A program made the position numbers and the translations under genes. A DNA stretch of 64,000 nt, taken from Ferruginibacter sp. GTDB lineage: Bacteria > Bacteroidota > Bacteroidia > Chitinophagales > Chitinophagaceae. The notes below the pieces were generated by a model, which was not told the DNA's origin, ran no database searches, and saw only the letters and a list, made by a program, of their open reading frames with translations. Numbering within the stretch: position 1 is the first letter of the stretch; each line of letters starts with the position of its first letter. This document shows, in pieces, positions 25,882-33,877 of this stretch. The stretch covers positions 1,352,647-1,416,646 of the forward strand of contig JABFRP010000002.1 in the NCBI GenBank assembly GCA_013141115.1, read 5' to 3'.

Positions 25882-26514
25882 ATGAAAACAGAAAAATATA
25901 TAACACAAAAAGAGAGATTGCCAAAAACAGGAAGACAAATTATTGGTTGCAAAGAAGATGAAAATATAATTGTGTACCAGGCTTTCAATCCGCAAATTGC
26001 AAACTATACTGTAGCTAATCAGCGGTTTGGAGGAAATGCTTACAGCTTTAACCGCATGAGCTGGATAAAACCGGGCTTTTTGTGGATGATGTACAGGGCT
26101 GGTTGGGCTGCTAAAGAACAACAGGAAAATATTTTAAGAATAACAGTACCGATCATTCATTTTAAAACAATTTTACAACAAGCAACATTCTCTTCATTTA
26201 ATAGCGAAGTGTATGCAACAAGGGAAAGCTGGAAAACAGCATTGGAAGAAACAGCAGTTCGTTTGCAATGGGATCCTGACCATGATCCTTATGGAAACAA
26301 ACAGGAACGTAAAGCCATTCAGATTGGAATGAAGGATGAAATACTGAAACTTTTTTGTACAGAATGGATCGTAAAGATTGAAGACATTACTGATTTTGTA
26401 AAAAAAGAACACGAAAAAGTTTTAGCCAGTAAAATTGAAGAAGTAAATGTTCCGTATGAAGAGGTGATTGAATTGAATGATGAAGCAATTGAACAAAGAA
26501 TTGGGATACAATAA
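25882..26514 (+). CDS. DUF4291 domain-containing protein
   Basis: The product is 210 aa, of a length normal for DUF4291. The family pattern is visible: RQIIGCKEDENIIVYQAFNP, then RFGGNAYSFNRMSWIKPGFLWMMYRAGWA, ESWKTALEETAVRLQWDPDHDP and RKAIQIGMKDEIL. It is a soluble protein of unknown biochemical function. It lies 37 bp after the NAMPT-like gene and overlaps the macro-domain gene by 4 bp, so it belongs to the NAD/ADP-ribose operon. From the company it keeps, a role in handling NAD+, ADP-ribose or modified RNA is a fair guess, nothing more. Confidence 0.85.
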   Translation: MKTEKYITQKERLPKTGRQIIGCKEDENIIVYQAFNPQIANYTVANQRFGGNAYSFNRMSWIKPGFLWMMYRAGWAAKEQQENILRITVPIIHFKTILQQATFSSFNSEVYATRESWKTALEETAVRLQWDPDHDPYGNKQERKAIQIGMKDEILKLFCTEWIVKIEDITDFVKKEHEKVLASKIEEVNVPYEEVIELNDEAIEQRIGIQ

Positions 26515-27023
26515 AAATTGAAATCATAAATACCGACATTATCACTTTACAAATTGATGCTATTGTAAATGCTGCCAACAACTCTTTAACCGGTGGCGGT
26601 GGCGTTGATGGTGCTATACACAAAGCAGCAGGGCCAGAGTTAAGAGAATTTTGTATTACACTAAGAGGTTGTAAAACCGGTTGTGCAAAAATTACTCCGG
26701 CTTTTAATTTACCTGCAAAATTTGTAATACATGCTGTTGGCCCTGTTTGGAACAATGGAACAGCAAACGAGGAAACATCATTAGCCATGTGCTATCAAAA
26801 TAGTTTGCAACTGGCTGTAGAAAATAATATTAAGACTATTGCTTTTCCATGTATTAGCACTGGCGCTTATCGTTTTCCTTTTGATAAAGCAGCTCATATT
26901 GCTTTAAAAACTATCACTGATTTTCTAAACAGTAATTCTTCAATAGAAAAAGTTTACCTGGTGGTTTTTGGAGAAAAGGATTCGAGGAATTACGAAAAAA
27001 CATTAAACAGATTTTACAAATGA
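26511..27023 (+). CDS. Macro domain protein (ADP-ribose phosphate/ADP-ribosyl hydrolase type), non-standard start
   Basis: About 170 aa. The reading frame shows a complete macro domain: IKIEIINTDIITLQIDAIVNAANNSL, GGGGVDGAIHKAAG, FVIHAVGPVW, and FPCISTGAYRFPFDKAA. Such proteins bind ADP-ribose and remove phosphate or ADP-ribosyl groups. The frame opens after a TGA at 26490 and holds no ATG, GTG or TTG before the conserved residues. The best candidate start is ATA at 26511, exactly where an ATGA overlap with the upstream stop codon would be if one base were G. An ATG at 26787 would leave only 78 aa and lose the binding loop. It overlaps the NADAR gene by 4 bp. It could be translated from ATA at low level, be damaged, or carry a sequence error. 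Confidence 0.75.
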   Translation: MKIEIINTDIITLQIDAIVNAANNSLTGGGGVDGAIHKAAGPELREFCITLRGCKTGCAKITPAFNLPAKFVIHAVGPVWNNGTANEETSLAMCYQNSLQLAVENNIKTIAFPCISTGAYRFPFDKAAHIALKTITDFLNSNSSIEKVYLVVFGEKDSRNYEKTLNRFYK

Positions 27024-27568
27024 AATACTCTCTAAACTGGCTTACAAAAGAAATAGAAAATGACCTTCAACCGGAATACCTATTCTTTTGGGGTCACTCA
27101 CAAAAGGTTGCAGGTATTACAGATAAATCCTGTTTTAGTCAATGGTGGCCTTCGCCATTTATTGTTGATGGAACAACTTACCCAACAGCAGAACATTGGA
27201 TGATGGCAAAAAAAGCACTATTATTTAATGATGTAGAAAGTTTTGATCTGATCATTGCTGCAAATAAACCTGCTATTGCAAAAGACCTTGGCCGTAAGGT
27301 AAAAAATTTTAACACAGATATATGGAACGCCAAAGCATTTGATCTTGTAACAGCAGGTAATCTTCATAAATTTTCTCAACACGAAGATTTAAAAAAATTC
27401 TTACTAAGCACTGGTAATAAAATACTTGTTGAAGCAAGTCCGGTAGATTTTATCTGGGGTATTGGTTTATCTCAAGACGCAAAAGATGCATACAATCCTT
27501 TTAAATGGAAGGGACCCAATCTTTTAGGCTTTGCCCTTATGGAAGTAAGAGATGCTTTAAAAAAATAA
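27020..27568 (+). CDS. NADAR family protein (YbiA/DUF1768)
   Basis: The product is 182 aa, a full-length NADAR domain. Family marks are LFFWGHSQ near the N terminus (usually FFYG), CFSQWWPSPFIVDGTTYPTAEHWMMAKKALLF, and the C-terminal FIWGIGLSQDAKDAYNPFKWKGPNLLGFALMEVRD. NADAR proteins include hydrolases acting on N-glycosidic bonds of riboflavin intermediates (YbiA) and on ADP-ribosylated bases, and were predicted to process NAD/ADP-ribose species. The ATG overlaps the macro gene stop by 4 bp and kptA follows after 1 bp. Position between a macro domain and KptA supports an ADP-ribose substrate here. Confidence 0.9.
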   Translation: MKYSLNWLTKEIENDLQPEYLFFWGHSQKVAGITDKSCFSQWWPSPFIVDGTTYPTAEHWMMAKKALLFNDVESFDLIIAANKPAIAKDLGRKVKNFNTDIWNAKAFDLVTAGNLHKFSQHEDLKKFLLSTGNKILVEASPVDFIWGIGLSQDAKDAYNPFKWKGPNLLGFALMEVRDALKK

Positions 27569-27569
27569 A

Positions 27570-28109
27570 ATGCAACAACAACTAAAACATATCAGCAAAT
27601 TCATGAGCCTGATACTGCGCCATAAGCCTGAAACAATTGGTTTAAGTTTAGATGAAAACGGCTGGGCCAATGTAGCAGAGCTGATCAGCAAAATAAATGA
27701 GCAGGGTAACAATGTAAATATTGATATCATCAATACCGTTGTGGATACTAACGATAAAAAACGCTTTGCCTTTAATGAAGATAAAACAATGATACGTGCC
27801 AACCAGGGACATAGTATTGATGTGGAATTAAATTTAAAACCTATTACGCCACCTGATATTTTATACCACGGCACAGCCGAAAGATTTGTAGGCAGTATTT
27901 TAAAAGAAGGCCTTACCAAACAACAGCGTCAGCATGTACATCTGAGTTTGTTACAGGAGACTGCAAAAGCTGTAGGATCAAGGCACGGCAAACCGGTTAT
28001 ACTAAGCATCAATACAAAAGCAATGACGGAAGCTGGTTTTATATTTTATTTATCTGATAACGGCGTATGGCTTGTTAATTCAGTACCTGTTGAATATATT
28101 ACAGTATGA
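27570..28109 (+). CDS. kptA: RNA 2'-phosphotransferase (KptA/Tpt1 family)
   Basis: A 179 aa enzyme. In this family it moves an internal RNA 2'-phosphate to NAD+, releasing nicotinamide and ADP-ribose 1''-2''-cyclic phosphate. The N-terminal winged-helix part has SKFMSLILRHKPETIGLSLDENGWANVAEL, including the catalytic Arg-His pair. The C-terminal NAD-binding part has LYHGTAERFVGSILKEGL, HVHLSLLQETAKAVGSRHGKPVIL, and FYLSDNGVWLVNSVP. Length and motifs are complete. It is the sixth gene of the operon, 1 bp after NADAR and overlapping the phosphoesterase gene by 4 bp. Both its products are plausible substrates for other proteins of the operon. Confidence 0.93.
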   Translation: MQQQLKHISKFMSLILRHKPETIGLSLDENGWANVAELISKINEQGNNVNIDIINTVVDTNDKKRFAFNEDKTMIRANQGHSIDVELNLKPITPPDILYHGTAERFVGSILKEGLTKQQRQHVHLSLLQETAKAVGSRHGKPVILSINTKAMTEAGFIFYLSDNGVWLVNSVPVEYITV

Positions 28110-28846
28110 ATACGAAACGAACTTTAGCTATAGGCGATATTCATGGCGGACTTAAAGCTATACAGCAGTTGTTTGAAAAAGCTAAAGTTACTCCTGAAGA
28201 CAAGTTGATCTTTTTAGGCGATTATGTTGATGGCTGGAGTGAATCTGCCGGCGTGTTAGATTACATGATTGAACTGAGTACAACTAACGAATGTATTTTT
28301 ATAAAAGGCAATCATGACGTTTGGTGCGAAGAATGGTTGCGTACCGGCGAGGCTGACAAAACCTGGTTATTTCATGGCGGGCAGCAAACAGTAAACAGTT
28401 ATGCAAATGCCACATCTGCAATAAAAATGCAGCACCTCAATTTTTTACAGCAAATGCCTTTTTATTATATCGATGACCTCAACCGGTTGTTCATTCATGC
28501 AGGCTTTACTTCTATGCACGGGCCCCAAAAAGAATTTCATAATTCTAATTTTAGCTGGGACAGAACCTTGTGGGAAACCGCACTGGTAATGGATAAGCGT
28601 ATAAAAAAAGATTCCATTTTGTTTCCCAAACGCCTCAAACTTTTTAACGAAATTTATATTGGCCATACACCCACACAATATTACGATGTCAACATTCCAA
28701 TGCAGGGTTGCAATGTTTGGAACCTGGATACCGGTGCCGCTTTTTATGGTAAATTGAGCATTATGGATATTGATACCAAACAATTTTGGCAAAGTGATGA
28801 GGTACATACTTTGTATCCCGGCGAAACGGGCAGAAATAAAAATTAA
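28106..28846 (+). CDS. PPP-type metallophosphoesterase, probable RNA-end phosphatase
   Basis: A 246 aa calcineurin-like phosphoesterase. All metal-binding motifs are visible in order: LAIGDIHGGLKA, FLGDYVDGWSESAGV, IKGNHDVWC, and IGHTP; LDTGAAF near the C terminus is also typical of PPP phosphatases. It overlaps kptA by 4 bp and is the last gene before the terminator at 28848-28880. Such enzymes dephosphorylate phosphoserine/threonine, diadenosine polyphosphates or RNA 2'/3' ends. In bacterial Pnkp a similar domain removes 2',3'-phosphates before ligation, and a kinase and an RNA ligase are encoded just beyond the terminator, so an RNA-end role is favoured. Confidence 0.85.
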   Translation: MNTKRTLAIGDIHGGLKAIQQLFEKAKVTPEDKLIFLGDYVDGWSESAGVLDYMIELSTTNECIFIKGNHDVWCEEWLRTGEADKTWLFHGGQQTVNSYANATSAIKMQHLNFLQQMPFYYIDDLNRLFIHAGFTSMHGPQKEFHNSNFSWDRTLWETALVMDKRIKKDSILFPKRLKLFNEIYIGHTPTQYYDVNIPMQGCNVWNLDTGAAFYGKLSIMDIDTKQFWQSDEVHTLYPGETGRNKN

Positions 28847-28847
28847 A

Positions 28848-28880
28848 AAAGGCGCTGCATAAAATTATTGCAGCGCCTTT
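28848..28880. terminator. Bidirectional intrinsic terminator between the two RNA-repair operons
   Basis: AAAGGCGCTGCA (28848-28859) and TGCAGCGCCTTT (28869-28880) form a perfect 12 bp stem around a 9 nt loop, with A and T runs on the two sides. It lies between the stops of the two convergent operons. Confidence 0.85.
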
Positions 28881-28886
28881 CGTCTC

Positions 28887-29990
28887 TTAATGAACCACAT
28901 ATTCCACTTCCATCGCCTCCCACAATTTTGGCACCTCCAGTTTATCAATCATTTTTTCTATTGCGTTACCCGGTATTGTAAATTCCCTGTTTTTGTTTTG
29001 CGCCGATAGCTTTGCATAGCTTGTTTCTATATACACAATTTTTATCGTTGGTTTATAAGGTTCAACCAGGTCAATTAACTGCTCTCTCATTTGCATAGTA
29101 ATATTGGTAGCATTCCATACAAAAGGTTTTGCTTTACGCAGGTATTCTTTTGCCTGTTCTTTCGCAGCCTGTATAACCTGGCCGTTGCCTTTAGTGTCGC
29201 CATAATTTATTTTTAACTTCCTCCGCATATCATCTAAAGAAACAACCGGTAGCAAAGGATAATTTTTAAGAATATAAAAATCCTTACCGCTACCCGCAAT
29301 ACCCGACATGATGATCATATTGGTTTTAGTATCATCAAAAGCTTCAAAATCAGGATGCCGGTCATCTTTTCTGAAATATTGAAATTTAGATAAGTTACTT
29401 GCAAACTGTTTGGGTTTATCCCAGCAATCATACTCAATTGCTAATTCTTTAAAGAGTTCAATTTTATACAATAGCTCACCAGCATCAGCACATATCCGTC
29501 CCAATACATCAGCTTTAGCCAGCATTGCCAGCAAACTGATATTCACTTCCAGGCTTGCTTTTAATAAAGCCTGCACCGGATTGGATTTTTCAAATACCCA
29601 TAAAGGCAATCCATGGTAACGCACCAGGCCAACCACCTGCTCTCTTATATCAAACGGAACAACAAAATCTCTGTACAAAATTTGTCTTGTTGTTACCGCT
29701 CCTTTTTTTGCATGGCCGGGAGAAACAATATTGCCGTTTTCATCTGTAACTGTTGTTGATCTTTTTTCAATATCATGCATTAATGCAGCTGCCCAAACAA
29801 TCTCCTGTTCCTGTTCTTTCAATGCTTTAAACTCTGCCAGTTTTTCTAATGCAGCCAATACCATTTGTGTATGTATAGCCACATCACCTTCGGCATGGTA
29901 TACCGGGCTTTGCGGTACGCCATGCATATCATTTACCCAGCCAAATTTTTTCAGCTGCTCCCAATTTTTATTTGTTGTCAGTGTCCACAT
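28887..29990 (-). CDS. HD-domain / polynucleotide kinase fusion protein
   Basis: About 367 aa. The N-terminal half is an HD hydrolase-like domain: HAEGDVAIHTQMVLAAL, AALMHDIEKRSTT and LVRYHGLPL. The C-terminal half is a P-loop kinase of the T4 Pnkp type: MIIMSGIAGSGKDFYI (Walker A), VVSLDDMRRKL, FVWNATNITMQMREQLIDL and KIVYIET. This kinase would phosphorylate RNA 5'-OH ends for ligation; HD domains hydrolyse phosphate esters, perhaps 2',3'-cyclic or nucleotide phosphates. I chose the ATG at 29990 over a TTG three codons upstream. It overlaps the RNA ligase gene by 23 bp, so the two are translationally coupled and likely act together. Confidence 0.88.
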   Translation of the reverse strand: MWTLTTNKNWEQLKKFGWVNDMHGVPQSPVYHAEGDVAIHTQMVLAALEKLAEFKALKEQEQEIVWAAALMHDIEKRSTTVTDENGNIVSPGHAKKGAVTTRQILYRDFVVPFDIREQVVGLVRYHGLPLWVFEKSNPVQALLKASLEVNISLLAMLAKADVLGRICADAGELLYKIELFKELAIEYDCWDKPKQFASNLSKFQYFRKDDRHPDFEAFDDTKTNMIIMSGIAGSGKDFYILKNYPLLPVVSLDDMRRKLKINYGDTKGNGQVIQAAKEQAKEYLRKAKPFVWNATNITMQMREQLIDLVEPYKPTIKIVYIETSYAKLSAQNKNREFTIPGNAIEKMIDKLEVPKLWEAMEVEYVVH

Positions 29991-30678
29991 TGCTTTCAAA
30001 TTTTAAAGGTGCCCGCTTCCAGTTTCTTGTCCAGTGCTCATCTGTTTTTACATGGCCTTTACGCACATACTTAAAAACATTTTTTTCAAAATCATCAATA
30101 TTGTATTCCAATATATTCCTGCTTACAATACCTTCTCGGCTGCAGGTTTTTTCGGTTTGCACATCAATTGATTTAAATACACTTTCTTCTTTTACCAATG
30201 CTAGTATATTCTTTTCAAAAATTTTCTGATCTGGAAAATCAGTTACAGTTTCCAATACCGGCACTGTTGGTAAATCAAACATAGCAGCAATAAATATTGT
30301 TTCTTCCCAGCTCAGCCACTTATCCAGTTCCCTTACACCAAATACATGATAGTGTTCTTCAATTAACGGGTATTGTATAGAATGGATGGCATATAAATTT
30401 TCGCCGAAGATCTCATAATCTCCCAGGTCGTTTTTTAAAACAGCCCATTTTTCTCTCAATTGTCTTGTCCATGCAGACGTTGTTGGTGCAGCGTGCGATC
30501 TTGCAAATACGCCATTGCGGCTCATGCAATTATTTTCGCCATCAAGTTTCTCGGTATGAATAATTGTTGACAAAAGACTGATGTCCTGCCAGTAACCGGT
30601 ATTAATTCTATCGTCGCTTGTTGTACCCGGAGAAAAAGGGTAATGAAATGTCCTTCCGTATTTTCTTGATATAGACAT
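29968..30678 (-). CDS. RNA ligase (nucleotidyltransferase family)
   Basis: About 236 aa. The adenylation Lys is in HTEKLDGENNCMSRNG (motif I KxDG). Further nucleotidyltransferase motifs are YEIFGENLYAIHSI (III), SREGIVSR (IV) and FKYVRKGHVK (V). The size fits the compact RNA ligases found with kinase-phosphatase partners. It would seal 5'-phosphate and 3'-OH RNA ends with ATP. I chose the ATG at 30678 (MSISRKYGRTFHYPFSPG) because it begins the conserved part; an in-frame upstream start at 30729 adds 17 unlikely residues. It is the first gene of a two-gene unit with the HD-kinase. A -7 element lies at 30824-30831. Confidence 0.9.
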   Translation of the reverse strand: MSISRKYGRTFHYPFSPGTTSDDRINTGYWQDISLLSTIIHTEKLDGENNCMSRNGVFARSHAAPTTSAWTRQLREKWAVLKNDLGDYEIFGENLYAIHSIQYPLIEEHYHVFGVRELDKWLSWEETIFIAAMFDLPTVPVLETVTDFPDQKIFEKNILALVKEESVFKSIDVQTEKTCSREGIVSRNILEYNIDDFEKNVFKYVRKGHVKTDEHWTRNWKRAPLKFESNVDTDNK

Positions 30679-30823
30679 GATATAATTTTTAGAATGAAAA
30701 ACTAAAGCGGCAAATAGTTTGCTGCTCATTAATCGGTATGTATTCTAAAAATTACATTGTATAGAAGTTGTAAAAGTTGATGCCTGGCTTATTAATAGTT
30801 ATTATTCAATAGCAAAGCTTTTG

Positions 30824-30831
30824 CAAATATA
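30824..30831 (-). promoter_or_regulatory. -7 promoter element of the RNA ligase-kinase operon
   Basis: TATATTTG on the minus strand matches TAnnTTTG, giving a leader of roughly 140 nt. A short inverted repeat, GCAAA-GCT-TTTGC at 30812-30824, lies over the expected start site and could be an operator. The rest of the 30679-30992 gap shows no gene. Confidence 0.4.
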
Positions 30832-30992
30832 GGATTTGTTTTTTTAGATAAAAACCTTCATCATTAAAAACCTTTTATAAAAATCAGTGGGTTTAAATCG
30901 GCCGTGTATTATATTTCATCTTTAAAATTAAATTTTTCAGACTTTATTATTTATACAAGTCATTTGCTTATTTTACAATCAAATTCCTTTTC

Positions 30993-32294
30993 TTGCAATT
31001 GTCCGAAGAGCAAATACTAACCCTGGCCCCCGATGAAGCTTCTAAAAAATCCGGGAAAGATTTAGCCAACCCTTCTAAATGGGTAAGCAAGGGCGCTAAT
31101 GAACAGGCGCTCTGGGGCGAAGCACAGGGTAGCGGCAGTAAACCTTATCAAACACAAATAGACCTTAGTAATATTGCTTTTAAATGCAGTTGCCCCAGTC
31201 GTAAATTTCCCTGTAAACACGGCATTGGCTTAATGTTATTTTATGCCCGGCAAAAAAATGTTTTTACTGATGATAATGCGCCTGCGTGGGTTACCGATTG
31301 GTTGAATAAAAGAGCAGAAAAAGAAGAGAAAAAAGTTACACAAGAAGATAAGCCTGTAGATGAAGCCGCACAGGCCAAACGACAACTGGCCCGCCAGCAA
31401 AAAGTTATTGATGGTATTGAAGAACTGTGTTTATGGATAAAAGATATTGTACGCAATGGCATTTTATCCATGCCCGAAAAAGGTGCTGCGTTTTTTGAAA
31501 ATATGGCAAAACGCATGGTGGATGCACAGGCGCCCGGCCTTGCCAATATGGTGCGTAACTTAGGCGATGTTGGTTTTTATAATGAAGGCTGGCAAAATAT
31601 TTTTATGAATCAGTTGGTAAGTATTTATTTAATTACCGAAGGATTTAAAAATAGCAATACCCTTAACGAAAATCTTTTGCAGGATATTCGTACATGGATA
31701 GGCTTTACCCAAAGCCAGGAAGAATTAAAAGAACAAAACGGCATTACCGATACCTGGCTGGTGTTAAGCAAACAAACTATTGAAGTAGATAATATTACTA
31801 CCGAACGCAACTGGTTGTATGGCACACAAAGCAATCAATATGCTTTGGTGTTGCAGTTTATTGTACGTGGGCAAGGCGGGCAGCTCAGTTTTACACCGGG
31901 TATGTTTATACAGGCAGAGCTGGTTTTTTATCCCGGTGTTGCGCCACTGAGGGCTATTATAAAAAAACAAATTACATCCAATGCGGTAAATAATTTTACA
32001 GCATTCAACAACTGGCAACAGGTGGCGGATATGGAAACAACGCTTTGCCGGCAAATGCCCGTAAAAAGTGAGCGGCCATTTATTATTCAACAATTAACAC
32101 CGGTGCAATATAATAACCATTGGTGGTTGCAGGATGCAGCAAAAAACATGATGGCAATAAAGAACGAACAGAGGATGATCTGGAAATTGCTGGCCATGAG
32201 CGGCGGCGAGGCTTTAGATATGGTAGTGATTGGTAAAGAAGATAAATATGAGCCTGTAGGTGTATGGTATAATGCGGAGTATAAAATCTTGTAA
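30993..32294 (+). CDS. SWIM zinc-finger protein
   Basis: The product is 433 aa. Residues 60-85 hold a SWIM zinc finger: IAFKCSCPSRKFPCKHGIGLMLFYA, the CxC-x-CxH pattern. A charged helical linker (about 105-145) and a longer C-terminal region of unknown fold follow, with WLVLSKQTIEVDNITTERNWLYG. No ATG precedes the conserved part, so the start is TTG at 30993 or 30999. SWIM domains bind DNA or proteins. This gene opens the cluster DUF5691, MoxR, DUF5682, VWA, DUF4132, a combination that recurs in bacteria but is not characterised. The protein may provide target binding for the MoxR/VWA machine. Confidence 0.85.
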   Translation: MQLSEEQILTLAPDEASKKSGKDLANPSKWVSKGANEQALWGEAQGSGSKPYQTQIDLSNIAFKCSCPSRKFPCKHGIGLMLFYARQKNVFTDDNAPAWVTDWLNKRAEKEEKKVTQEDKPVDEAAQAKRQLARQQKVIDGIEELCLWIKDIVRNGILSMPEKGAAFFENMAKRMVDAQAPGLANMVRNLGDVGFYNEGWQNIFMNQLVSIYLITEGFKNSNTLNENLLQDIRTWIGFTQSQEELKEQNGITDTWLVLSKQTIEVDNITTERNWLYGTQSNQYALVLQFIVRGQGGQLSFTPGMFIQAELVFYPGVAPLRAIIKKQITSNAVNNFTAFNNWQQVADMETTLCRQMPVKSERPFIIQQLTPVQYNNHWWLQDAAKNMMAIKNEQRMIWKLLAMSGGEALDMVVIGKEDKYEPVGVWYNAEYKIL

Positions 32295-32352
32295 TGCTAC
32301 GCTTATAGTTTTAGAATTTTGAAAAATAATTATTAAGTAATAATCTAAGTTC

Positions 32353-32368
32353 TCCGCCGTGAGGCGGA
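32353..32368. repeat. Short hairpin between SWIM and DUF5691 genes
   Basis: TCCGCC-GTGA-GGCGGA is a perfect 6 bp stem with a 4 nt loop, 11 bp before the DUF5691 start codon. It resembles the other GC-rich short palindromes in the window. Confidence 0.5.
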
Positions 32369-32378
32369 ACAGGGCCCT

Positions 32379-33867
32379 ATGGAATTTTGGAATAATATTA
32401 TTAACACATCAATGATTGGCACTGATAAAAAAAATATCAGTGCTACTGAATTGCCTGACGACTTAACAGAAGTTGCAGCACTTATTAATGCCAATAACAA
32501 TTTAGATAAAGAAGAAAATTTTTTACAGGTTGCCGCTGTAGCTTTCAATTACCGCCAATCGGGTGTACAGCCTTTGCATAAAGAAACAGTACACTTACCG
32601 GCTGCACCGGCTGAAGAAAAAAAATATTGCAATGCTGCTGCTGTACAGGCATTAAAAAGATATACAATCTGAAGAGAGTACGCCACTGCTGCAACTATGG
32701 TTACAGCAATGTAATGCAAAACAACAAATTGTACAACCGGAATTATTGCCTGTATTGCTGGCAACAGGCGTACAGGAAAAAAAACTACAAACGCTTATCA
32801 CCAGTTGTTGCGGTAAAAGAGGTGAATGGTTGAGCCGGTTTAATGAAGCATGGAATTTTTCTCAAAACCAAACCACAGAACAGTTGTGGCAAACCGGCAC
32901 TCCTGAACAACGTAAAACAGTGTTGAGAGAAATAAGAACCACCAACCCTGATGAAGCTAGAACTTTATTACAGCAAACCTGGCCGCAGGAAGATGCGAAT
33001 ACAAAAATTGCTTTTCTAGAAATATTTGCCATTAATATTAACCAGGCTGATATTCTTTTTTTAGAATCTTTGTCAATAGAAAAAAGTAAAAAGGTAAAGG
33101 ATGAAGCTATTAGTTTGTTGAAAAAAATTCCTTCCTCGTCCATTGTGCAACAATACCAACAGGTATTGCAGCAATCGGTTGAACTAAAAAAAGAAAAAGC
33201 TTTATTAGGTTTATCCAGTAAGCTTAGTTTGCAATTTCATTTACCTGCAACAATTGATGAAACGATTTTTAAAACCGGTATTGATAAACTGAGTAATAAT
33301 AAAGCCTTTACTGATGATGAATTTATTTTGTACCAGTTAATACAGGCTGTACCACCTTCTTTCTGGGAAAAACAATTAGCCGTTACACCCGAAAATATCA
33401 TCAGCCATTTTCAAAAAGATGCGGTGGGCAAAAAAATGATTCCTGCATTAGTATTAGCCATATGCCAGTTTAATGATAACAACTGGGCTTTTCTTTTTAT
33501 GCAATACAGCGAAATTTTTTATTTAGAAATTTTGCCTTTGCTTCCATTGCAGCAACAGGAATATTATAGTAATAAATATTTTGAGCAACACCCTGATAGT
33601 ATTATCAATTATGCCCTGCAAATAAAAAAAGAATGGAGTGTGGAATTAGCGAAAAACATTTTAAAGCATATAGCCAAAAATCCTTACCAATATAATCGTT
33701 CATTTTTTAATCAACAGATTCATTTATTGCCGGCTGCTATTGTTGCCGAACTGGAAAAATGTACGCCACCGGAAGAGCATCAGCGAACCATGTGGAGTAA
33801 CACCAGCGATTATATCATTAAACTGATCACTCTTAAAATTCAAACAGTAAAAGCTTTTAACGAATAA
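32379..33867 (+). CDS. DUF5691 family protein, frameshifted
   Basis: Two frames together encode one protein. The first (32379-32672, 97 aa) begins MEFWNNIINTSMIGTDKK, the usual DUF5691 start, and stops at 32670. The second carries on from GAT at 32659 through to 33867, including GKRGEWLSRFNEAWNF and long helical repeat-like segments to the C terminus. The frames join if one A is skipped in AAAAA at 32654-32658, giving ALKDIQSEES. The whole protein would be about 495 aa, alpha-helical, of unknown function. It lies 84 bp after the SWIM gene and 10 bp before the MoxR gene. The same heptamer (AAAAGAT) marks the frameshift in DUF5682. Confidence 0.75.
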
Positions 33868-33877
33868 AAATAAATTT

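Noticed and set aside
26787..27023. Macro-domain gene starting at the ATG at 26787
   Set aside because: It would give 78 aa without the ADP-ribose-binding N-terminal loops, while the conserved frame is open back to 26493.
22816..30831. The NAD/RNA-repair island as a prophage or plasmid fragment
   Set aside because: No integrase, att-like repeat at tRNA-Phe, structural phage genes or composition change were seen; the tRNA is followed by a terminator and panD, not by a duplicated tRNA end.
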